This document shows, one piece after another, positions 35,683-42,725 of a stretch of 64,000 nucleotides of DNA. The translations under genes were made by a program, and so were the position numbers. Source of the stretch: Trichothermofontia sp037445115 (GTDB lineage Bacteria; Cyanobacteriota; Cyanobacteriia; B231); NCBI GenBank assembly GCA_037445115.1, contig JBBILC010000001.1:1-64000 (forward strand), written 5' to 3'. The notes under the pieces were generated by a model that was not told where the DNA came from, searched no databases, and worked only from the letters and a program-made list of their open reading frames with translations. The stretch's first letter is position 1. Each line of letters begins with the position of its first letter.

Positions 35683-36063
35683 CCCCTACCCCCTCAGATC
35701 AATGTGAACACCCACTCAACGGATATCAAGCAATCCCAGACCCGTGAAACCAGTTTGTCGTGATGGCTTCAGCTATCGCACCCCTCCCCCCAATCCTAGC
35801 CCTCATTCTGGCCGATCGCGATCGCGGCAGATCCCTGACCCCAGTATTCCCGCAAATCGCCCCTTGCCATCAGGTTGGCGCTGGCTTGGGTAAAGGGGCA
35901 ATAGCCGAAACTCAGGGGCGGCTTTCATCCCCCTGTTGCCGTTCTCAGTTTCTTTACAATTGTTTATAGTTCGACCGGGCACAGCCAGCCCCTGACCCGG
36001 CTGACGCTGCCCTCCCTTCCCCCTCAGCGGGGGAAAGTGTCCCTTAACTATTGAGGATCGATC
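35683..36063. other. Divergent spacer upstream of ftsH
   Basis: 381 nt. A possible ftsH promoter has TTCTCA at 35942-35947 and TATAGT at 35965-35970 with 17 nt between, about 95 nt before the ATG. A 69-codon frame at 35760 has no family character. Confidence 0.4.
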
Positions 36064-37950
36064 ATGGCAATTCGCGACAATACAAAAGGCCCCCCGCGTT
36101 TTCGGCTGAGCAATATCCTCCTCTTGCTCGCCAGTTTGTTCTTCATCGGCAACTTGCTACTGCCCCTGATTTTGGGACCCCAAATCCCCCAGGTACCCTA
36201 CAGTCTGTTTATTGATCAGGTGAACGATGGCAATGTTGAGCGGGTTTCCGTCGGCCAAAACCAGATCCGTTATCAACTCAAAGGTGAGGAGGGCAAGCCC
36301 GGTCAAGTCCTCAGTACCACACCGATTTTCGACCTGGAATTGCCCCAGCGCTTAGAAAGCAAAGGGATTGAGTTTGCAGCGGCCCCCCCGCCGCAAAACC
36401 GTTGGTTTACGACCCTCCTGGGTTGGGTGGTTCCCCCCTTGATCTTCGTTGCGATCTTCCAGTTCTTCGCCCAGCGGCAACAGGGGGGTCCCCAGGGAGC
36501 GCTATCCTTCACCCGCAGTAAGGCCAAGGTGTATGTGGATAGTGAAGCCACCAAGGTAACCTTTACCGATGTGGCCGGGGCCGATGAAGCCAAGGCCGAG
36601 TTGTCGGAAATTGTTGATTTTCTCAAGTCGCCCCAACGGTTTACGGCGATCGGTGCCCGGATTCCCAAGGGGGTCCTCCTCGTCGGCCCGCCGGGAACGG
36701 GGAAAACCCTCCTCGCCCGTGCGGTGGCCGGTGAAGCCGGGGTTCCCTTCTTCAGCATCTCCGGTTCGGAATTTGTTGAACTGTTCGTAGGAGCCGGTGC
36801 GGCCCGTGTCCGGGACCTGTTTGAGCAGGCGAAGAAAAATGCGCCCTGTATTATCTTCATCGATGAGTTAGACGCGATCGGGAAATCCCGTGCCAATGGG
36901 GCCTTTATGGGCGGCAACGACGAACGGGAACAAACCCTGAACCAGTTGCTCACGGAAATGGATGGCTTTGCTGCGGGCGATGCGACAGTGATCGTCCTCG
37001 CTGCCACCAACCGTCCCGAAACGCTAGATCCGGCCCTGTTGCGCCCCGGTCGCTTCGATCGCCAGGTTTTGGTTGATCGCCCCGATCTTTCTGGCCGGGA
37101 AGCGATTCTCAAGATCTATGCCCAAAAGGTGAAGCTGGCCGAGGGTGTGAACCTGCACGAACTGGCCACCCGCACCCCGGGGTTTGCTGGAGCCGATCTC
37201 GCCAACCTGGTGAACGAAGCCGCTCTCCTCGCCGCCCGTGCCCGTCGGGAGGCCGTCACCCAAGCCGATTTTGCTGAAGCGATCGAACGGGTGGTGGCGG
37301 GCCTGGAGAAAAAGAGTCGGGTTCTCAACGAGCGCGAGAAAACGATCGTCGCCTACCACGAAGTCGGCCATGCCCTGGTCGGTGCCCTGATGCCGGGGGG
37401 TAGTAAAGTCGCCAAGATCTCGATCGTGCCCCGTGGCATGGCAGCCCTGGGTTACACCCTGCAACTGCCCACTGAGGATCGGTTCCTCCTGGATGAGGGC
37501 GAACTGCGGGGTCAAATTGCCACCCTGCTGGGGGGACGCTCCGCCGAGGAAATCGTCTTCGGCAGCATCACCACTGGAGCCGCCAACGACCTGCAACGGG
37601 CCACGGATCTGGCGGAACGCATGGTCACCACCTACGGCATGAGCAAGGTCTTGGGACCCCTAGCCTACGAAAAGGGCCAACAAAATGCCTTTCTGGGCGA
37701 TGGCGGCATGGTCAATCCCCGCCGCATGGTGAGTGATGACACGGCCCAAGCGATCGATGCGGAAGTCAAGGATATCGTTGAAGGTGCCCATCAGCGAGCA
37801 CTCGCCATTCTCCACCAGAATCGGGATTTGCTAGAAAAAATTGCCCAACGCATCCTTGAAACTGAGGTGATTGAGGGTGAAGAACTGCAAACCCTGTTGG
37901 CCGAAGCGAAGTCGCCAGAAGCCGCCCTGCCCGCGCCCGTAATGGTCTAG
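36064..37950 (+). CDS. ftsH: ATP-dependent zinc metalloprotease FtsH
   Basis: About 628 residues. Seen: TM helices at about 16-38 and 115-136, an AAA+ domain with Walker A GPPGTGKT (208-215), Walker B IIFIDELDAIG, the second region of homology TNRPETLDPALLRPGRFDRQ, and a peptidase M41 domain with HEVGH (432-436) as Zn ligands and TTGAANDLQRAT. Known role: a hexameric membrane protease; in cyanobacteria the thylakoid FtsH2/FtsH3 complexes degrade damaged D1 during photosystem II repair, other paralogs act in the plasma membrane. Which paralog this is cannot be said without a tree. Monocistronic, followed by a palindromic repeat. Confidence 0.97.
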   Translation: MAIRDNTKGPPRFRLSNILLLLASLFFIGNLLLPLILGPQIPQVPYSLFIDQVNDGNVERVSVGQNQIRYQLKGEEGKPGQVLSTTPIFDLELPQRLESKGIEFAAAPPPQNRWFTTLLGWVVPPLIFVAIFQFFAQRQQGGPQGALSFTRSKAKVYVDSEATKVTFTDVAGADEAKAELSEIVDFLKSPQRFTAIGARIPKGVLLVGPPGTGKTLLARAVAGEAGVPFFSISGSEFVELFVGAGAARVRDLFEQAKKNAPCIIFIDELDAIGKSRANGAFMGGNDEREQTLNQLLTEMDGFAAGDATVIVLAATNRPETLDPALLRPGRFDRQVLVDRPDLSGREAILKIYAQKVKLAEGVNLHELATRTPGFAGADLANLVNEAALLAARARREAVTQADFAEAIERVVAGLEKKSRVLNEREKTIVAYHEVGHALVGALMPGGSKVAKISIVPRGMAALGYTLQLPTEDRFLLDEGELRGQIATLLGGRSAEEIVFGSITTGAANDLQRATDLAERMVTTYGMSKVLGPLAYEKGQQNAFLGDGGMVNPRRMVSDDTAQAIDAEVKDIVEGAHQRALAILHQNRDLLEKIAQRILETEVIEGEELQTLLAEAKSPEAALPAPVMV

Positions 37951-37970
37951 CGATCTGCCTGAAGGTAGGT

Positions 37971-38097
37971 TAACGGCTAGCCCTCACCCCTGCCCCTCTC
38001 CCTAGGGAGTCACCAAGTGAAACTCAGTTTCACGTTCCACAGAGTAACGGCTAGCCCTCACCCCTGCCCCTCTCCCTAGGGAGAGGGGCAGGGGTGA
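37971..38097. repeat. 39-nt direct repeat ending in a perfect 40-nt palindrome
   Basis: An identical 39-nt segment (TAACGGCTAGCCCTCACCCC and on) occurs at 37971-38009 and 38045-38083. The second copy continues into a perfect palindrome with 20-bp arms, 38058-38097, centred on CTAG. Between them lies GTGAAACT-C-AGTTTCAC (38017-38033). It may terminate ftsH transcription, though no T-run follows. Confidence 0.92.
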
Positions 38098-38166
38098 CTT
38101 TGGCTGGCTAGGTGGAGAGGCTGACGGCATTGGCTTTCCCGTGTTGGCATTGTCCTCTATTCTGGA

Positions 38167-38222
38167 TTGACGTTATGACATTGACGTTATGACATTGACG
38201 TTATGACACTGACGTTATGACA
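38167..38222. repeat. Four tandem 14-nt units upstream of murJ
   Basis: TTGACGTTATGACA repeats four times with one or two changes. Each unit carries a TTGAC -35-like box and a TTATGAC core; the array ends 28 nt before the murJ GTG start. Confidence 0.9.
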
Positions 38223-38250
38223 CTGTTGCCATGCTGTTCAGGGAGGTTTT

Positions 38251-39867
38251 GTGACTGAGCAACCCCCAGCGAAGCGATCGCTGGCCAAAATTGCTGGCAT
38301 TGTTGCCATTGCGACCCTCATTAGTAAACTGTTTGGCCTCGTGCGGCAACAGGCGATCGCGGCGGCGTTTGGGGTAGGGCCTGCCTTTGAAGCCTATAAC
38401 TTTGCCTATGTGGTTCCCGGTTTTTTGCTGATCCTGCTGGGGGGCATTAACGGCCCCTTCCATAGCGCAATGGTGAGTGTGCTGGCCAAGCGGGATCAGC
38501 GGGAGGCGGCTCCCCTAGTGGAGTCGATCACCACCCTGGTGAGTGGGGCGCTGTTGATCGTGACGATCCTCGTCATTGTGTTTGCGGGACCGCTGATCGA
38601 ACTGGTGGCACCGGGGTTGGGCCAGACACCGGAGGGGTTAGAAATCCGCGCGATCGCGGTGCGCCAGTTGCAACTAATGGCCCCAATGGCCCTGTTTGCC
38701 GGTCTGATTGGGATTGGCTTTGGCACCTTGAATGCGTCGGATCAGTACTGGCTGCCATCCATCAGCCCCCTGTTTTCCAGCCTGACGGTAATCCTGGGGT
38801 TGCTGGTGCTGGCGCTAAATTTGGGGAAGGATATTGCAGCCCCGGAATATGCCCTGCTGGGGGGCATCGTGCTGGCAGCAGGCACGTTAATTGGGGCGAT
38901 TTTGCAATGGTTAGTGCAGGTGGTTGCCCAGTGGCGCAGCGGGATGGGTAGCCTGCGGTTACGGTTCGACTTCCGGCACGCAGGGGTACAGGAGGTCCTG
39001 AAAATTATGGGACCCGCGACCTTTGCCTCCGGCATGATGCAGATCAATGTCTACACCGATCTGTTTTTTGCCTCCTTTATCCCCCCAGCCGCGTCGGCTC
39101 TGGGCTATGCCGGTCTGCTGGTGCAAACGCCGTTGGGTATCCTGTCGAACATGATTCTGGTTCCCCTGCTACCCGTATTTTCGCGGCTGACCGATCCGCA
39201 AGACTGGCCGGAGTTGAAGGACCGGATTCGCCAGGGATTGATTTTAACCGCCCTGTCGATGTTGCCGCTGGGGGCATTGATGATCGTGTTGGCCGATCCG
39301 ATCGTGCGGGTGATTTATGAACGGGGCGCGTTCCAAAGTGAGGCATCGCAGTTAGTTGCTTCAGTATTGGTAGCCTATGGGGTTGGGATGTTTGTCTACT
39401 TGGGGCGGGATGTATTGGTGCGGGTATTCTATGCGCTGGGGGATGCCCAAACGCCCTTTCGGATCAGTATATTCAATATTTTTCTCAATGCCCTGCTGGA
39501 CTATTTGCTGATTGGTCCCTTTGGCGCACCGGGACTGGTATTGGCAACCGTGGGGGTCAATATCGTTTCGTTGCTGATGTTTCTGTGGTTGCTCGATCGC
39601 CGCTTGCAGGGCTTACCCCTCCGGCAGTGGGCGAGCACGATCGCCGCCCTGACGTTCTTCAGTGGGATAGCGGGCGTGGGCAGTTGGGGGGCCTATACCG
39701 CCCTCACACAGCTTCTTCCAAGGGCTAGTTTTCTGGTGCAGCTAGGCTTTCTGAGCGTTGCGGGCCTAGTTGGCTTAGGCATTTTTGCGCTGTTAGCCAG
39801 CGTCCTGGGCCTGCCAGAGACAGCCATGTTGGTGGCCCGCATTCGGCAACGGTTCCGGCGATCGTAG
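38251..39867 (+). CDS. murJ: Lipid II flippase MurJ (MviN)
   Basis: About 538 residues, 14 predicted TM helices. GTG start at 38251 with GGGAGG 4 nt further upstream than usual spacing minimum. Seen: ATLISKLFGLVRQQAIAAAFG and FAYVVPGFLLILLGGINGPF at the start, GASSLYGYL-like positions replaced by ASALGYAGLLVQTPLGILSN, and RVFYALGDAQTPFRISIFNIFLN in the second half. Known role: flips lipid-linked peptidoglycan precursor across the inner membrane. In some cyanobacteria MurJ also affects filament integrity and septal structures. A 14-nt tandem array lies directly upstream and could influence expression. Confidence 0.95.
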   Translation: MTEQPPAKRSLAKIAGIVAIATLISKLFGLVRQQAIAAAFGVGPAFEAYNFAYVVPGFLLILLGGINGPFHSAMVSVLAKRDQREAAPLVESITTLVSGALLIVTILVIVFAGPLIELVAPGLGQTPEGLEIRAIAVRQLQLMAPMALFAGLIGIGFGTLNASDQYWLPSISPLFSSLTVILGLLVLALNLGKDIAAPEYALLGGIVLAAGTLIGAILQWLVQVVAQWRSGMGSLRLRFDFRHAGVQEVLKIMGPATFASGMMQINVYTDLFFASFIPPAASALGYAGLLVQTPLGILSNMILVPLLPVFSRLTDPQDWPELKDRIRQGLILTALSMLPLGALMIVLADPIVRVIYERGAFQSEASQLVASVLVAYGVGMFVYLGRDVLVRVFYALGDAQTPFRISIFNIFLNALLDYLLIGPFGAPGLVLATVGVNIVSLLMFLWLLDRRLQGLPLRQWASTIAALTFFSGIAGVGSWGAYTALTQLLPRASFLVQLGFLSVAGLVGLGIFALLASVLGLPETAMLVARIRQRFRRS

Positions 39868-40105
39868 ATCCAAGGAAAATCGCTGGCGGCAGCGTCAACG
39901 CCTCCATTGTGCCCCCTGATCGCCCAACGATGCGCAAATCAGGTTGAAGCCGCCTAGGATCTGTCTATTGATGATAGCCACCGCCACCCCCAGTCGCCCT
40001 CTCTAGCGCCGAGGCTCAATAGCTTCAAACCTCGCTGAATGCCCGTTGAATCGGATTAAATTCGTTAAGATTAGTAAAGTTTCCTGGCAATGGAGTGACG
40101 ATCGC

Positions 40106-41476
40106 GTGGCCCGCTACAGTTCCCATACCCCCACCACCCGGCAAGACCTGCTGCAAGCCTTGGGTTTGTCCGACATGGAACCGCTCCTGGCGGTCATTCC
40201 CGCCGATCTGCGCCAGCCTGAGTTCACCTTAGCCCCTGGCAAATCGGAACTGGAAGTCCGGCAACTGTTGCAACACCTGGCCGATGCCAACCACCACCTG
40301 GATCAACTCACTTGCTTCCTGGGAGCAGGTTGCTACCGTCACTTTATCCCCGCAGCGGTTTGGGCGATCGTGGGGCGGGGGGAATTCCTCACCAGCTATA
40401 CCCCCTACCAACCCGAAGCGGCCCAGGGAACGCTGCAAACCATTTTCGAGTTTCAAACTGGGATTGCGCGGTTAACCGGCCTCCCGATCGCCAATGCCTC
40501 GCTCTACGATGGGGCCAGCGCTACCGCCGAAGCGGTTCTCATGGCCCTGCGGCAACAGAAAAACCGCAGCCATCTCCTCATCGCCGACAGCCTCCATCCC
40601 GAATACCACGAATTATTGACAACCTATTTGCAAGGGTTGGACGTGACCTCGGCGATCGTCCCCACCACCGCCGCTGGTCAGCTTGACCTGACTAATCTGC
40701 AACAGCAACTCGAACAGTCTGCGAAGACCTGTGCAGCGGTTGTCGTGCAATCGCCTAATTTTTATGGGGGCGTTGAAGAGGTTGCCGCGATCGCGACGGC
40801 TGCCCATCAAGTGGGTGCCCTGCTCATTGTGGTCGTCACCGATCCCACCACCCTCGCCGTCCTCCAGCCCCCCGGTCAATTGGGGGCGGATATCGTCGCT
40901 GGGGAAGGTCATGCCCTGGGGACACCACCTAGTTACGGGGGACCTCACCTGGGTCTGTTGGCAGCGCGGCAGGAATTCCTACGCCAGATCCCCGGACGGT
41001 TGGTGAGTCTTGCCCAGGATGCCCGTGGCCAGACGGCCTATACCCTGACGCTGCAAACCCGTGAGCAACACATTCGCCGTGCGAAGGCCACCAGTAATGT
41101 GTGCACGAACCAATCCCTGATGGCGGCAGCAGCAGCCGTCTATATGGCGTTGCTGGGTCCCGATGGGTTACGTCAGATGGCAACCACCAGTCTGCAACGG
41201 GCACATACGTTGGCTGAGCAGATTCAATCACTACCGGGGTATGCCCTGGTCTATAGCGGTCCCTTTTTCCATGAGTTTGTGGTGCGGTGCCCGATCGCGG
41301 CCCAAACGGTGATCGATCGGGCATTGACGGCGGGGCTGTGTCCGGGGGTGGCGCTGTCCCGGTGGTTCCCCGATCGGCCTCAGGATTTACTGGTGTGTGT
41401 GACGGAGATGAATTCAACGGCAGAGATAGAGCGATTGGTGGGGTTTTTGCGAGATTTAGAAGTGGGGGAAATTTAA
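40106..41476 (+). CDS. gcvPA: Glycine dehydrogenase (decarboxylating) subunit 1, GcvPA-type
   Basis: About 456 residues from the GTG at 40106; this start fits because homologs begin with RY..HT and TGGAGTGA lies upstream. Seen: FLGAGCYRHFIPAAVW, SYTPYQPEAAQGTLQTIFEFQ, IANASLYDGASATAEAV, HPEYHELLTTY, PPSYGGPHLGLLAAR, PGRLVSLAQDARG, TREQHIRRAKATSNVCTNQ. These are the full set of motifs for the A subunit of two-subunit P-protein. The PLP-binding Lys belongs to subunit B, whose gene is not adjacent. Cyanobacteria mostly use a single-chain GcvP, so this is unusual. Role: decarboxylates glycine in the cleavage system if a partner exists. Confidence 0.9.
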   Translation: MARYSSHTPTTRQDLLQALGLSDMEPLLAVIPADLRQPEFTLAPGKSELEVRQLLQHLADANHHLDQLTCFLGAGCYRHFIPAAVWAIVGRGEFLTSYTPYQPEAAQGTLQTIFEFQTGIARLTGLPIANASLYDGASATAEAVLMALRQQKNRSHLLIADSLHPEYHELLTTYLQGLDVTSAIVPTTAAGQLDLTNLQQQLEQSAKTCAAVVVQSPNFYGGVEEVAAIATAAHQVGALLIVVVTDPTTLAVLQPPGQLGADIVAGEGHALGTPPSYGGPHLGLLAARQEFLRQIPGRLVSLAQDARGQTAYTLTLQTREQHIRRAKATSNVCTNQSLMAAAAAVYMALLGPDGLRQMATTSLQRAHTLAEQIQSLPGYALVYSGPFFHEFVVRCPIAAQTVIDRALTAGLCPGVALSRWFPDRPQDLLVCVTEMNSTAEIERLVGFLRDLEVGEI

Positions 41477-41530
41477 CGGTTACCCCTGCTCTAACGCTTA
41501 AGGCACGAAGGACACGAAGGGACACGAAGG

Positions 41531-42694
41531 TCAGCCCATGAGGAGGGAGCCGGGGACGGCTTTTTTGATCCAGTCGGTGACCAGGATTTGATCGGGTTCG
41601 AGGGTGGGGGGTGCTTCGCCGGTTAGGGTGCGGAAGGTGAGGTTGGGGGGAATGGGGAGGGCTTCGCCGGTCGGGATGCGTAAGCAATCAATGTGCGATC
41701 GCGTGAAGGATTGCAGGACTTGCCAGACGGCGTATTGGCCACTTTCGCCCGCGATGACCTCGGCTAGACAATTCTGGTTGCGATAGGCGGTGAGTTTGGC
41801 CTTGGCTTTCAGGCGGGGGAAGAGGGCGGTGGTGCGGTTGGCATTGAAGAAGGGAGCCTGGATGGGCCGGGGCCAGGTTTGCCGGAGTTGGCTGGGGTCG
41901 GTCTGAAGTTGGGTGCAGAGGGCGGTAATCCCGGTTGCGGCTTCCCCGGTGTGGCTCAGGTGCCGCAGATCCAGCCGTACCATTGCTAAACCGGCTGCGG
42001 CTAAGTTAGTCAAGCGATCGAGAATAAATTGATCCTTGTCCAGAAACATCAAGGTGCCATGCGGCGTTTCATAGGTGGGAAACTGGCGTTGGGGCGTCTC
42101 TTCAAAGGCAACATGGGCGGTGAGATTAGGCTCGTCGCGGTCATCGTCACCAGATACATGGGCCGCTAGGAGCGATCGCGGCGAATAAAACAATAGAATG
42201 GGTCCCGCGCCCAAGACTTCACATCCCACGGGTAACCGCTGGCAATAGTCGATCAGGGTAGCTTCGGGGAGTTCGATCGAGAGAACAAGGCGATTCAGGG
42301 AAGCCCCCAATAACTCACACCACCCCTGTAAAGCCTCCAGGTTGTGATTGCCCGTTTCCGCGATCAGGTGGATTGGCATCTGGGGTAGGTGGTGTTGCAC
42401 CCAGGCCGCTGCGCCAATATCACACACGCGGATAGCGTCAAAGAGAGATAAATCCCAGGTCTGGAGACGATCGCCAATGCCCTGCATAACCGACTCGGTC
42501 ATGAGAATATCCCACACCAGCACCGGACTCAGCCCCCGGTGCCGCGCCGCGATCGCTAGGGTTTGGGTCTCCTCTGGCGACAAGCCCCCCTGTCGTGCCG
42601 TTAGTCGGGGTTCCAGCAGCACTTCCCGTATCCCCGGTGCGGCTACACAGGCATTCAGATCCGCGATCGCCGTGACAAAGGTGTTGAACTGCAT
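41531..42694 (-). CDS. U32 family peptidase-like protein
   Basis: About 387 residues from the ATG at 42694; a frame open to 42745 lacks support. Seen: a TIM-barrel-like U32 pattern with AIADLNACVAAPGIREVLLEP, RGLSPVLVWDILMTE, DAIRVCDIGAAAWVQHHLP, IHLIAETGNHNLEALQGWCE, LVLSIELPEATLIDYC and GPILLFYSPRSLLA. It lacks the most canonical collagenase-type signature (E-x-F-x-x-G) in clear form. Family knowledge: many U32 members, such as UbiU/V, are Fe-S proteins acting in hydroxylation without proteolysis. The exact role is unknown. It is divergent from nothing and lies 31 nt downstream of mutS2 on the same strand, so it may be co-transcribed. Confidence 0.8.
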   Translation of the reverse strand: MQFNTFVTAIADLNACVAAPGIREVLLEPRLTARQGGLSPEETQTLAIAARHRGLSPVLVWDILMTESVMQGIGDRLQTWDLSLFDAIRVCDIGAAAWVQHHLPQMPIHLIAETGNHNLEALQGWCELLGASLNRLVLSIELPEATLIDYCQRLPVGCEVLGAGPILLFYSPRSLLAAHVSGDDDRDEPNLTAHVAFEETPQRQFPTYETPHGTLMFLDKDQFILDRLTNLAAAGLAMVRLDLRHLSHTGEAATGITALCTQLQTDPSQLRQTWPRPIQAPFFNANRTTALFPRLKAKAKLTAYRNQNCLAEVIAGESGQYAVWQVLQSFTRSHIDCLRIPTGEALPIPPNLTFRTLTGEAPPTLEPDQILVTDWIKKAVPGSLLMG

Positions 42695-42725
42695 CCCTAC
42701 GTTACCTGTATATTCCTCATCCCTA

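Noticed and set aside
35760..35969. 69-codon frame between the protease and ftsH
   Set aside because: Antisense-like composition and no start signal; the region more likely holds promoters.
40020..40105. Glycine riboswitch upstream of gcvPA
   Set aside because: No matching conserved core or paired aptamer was visible in the 240-nt leader.
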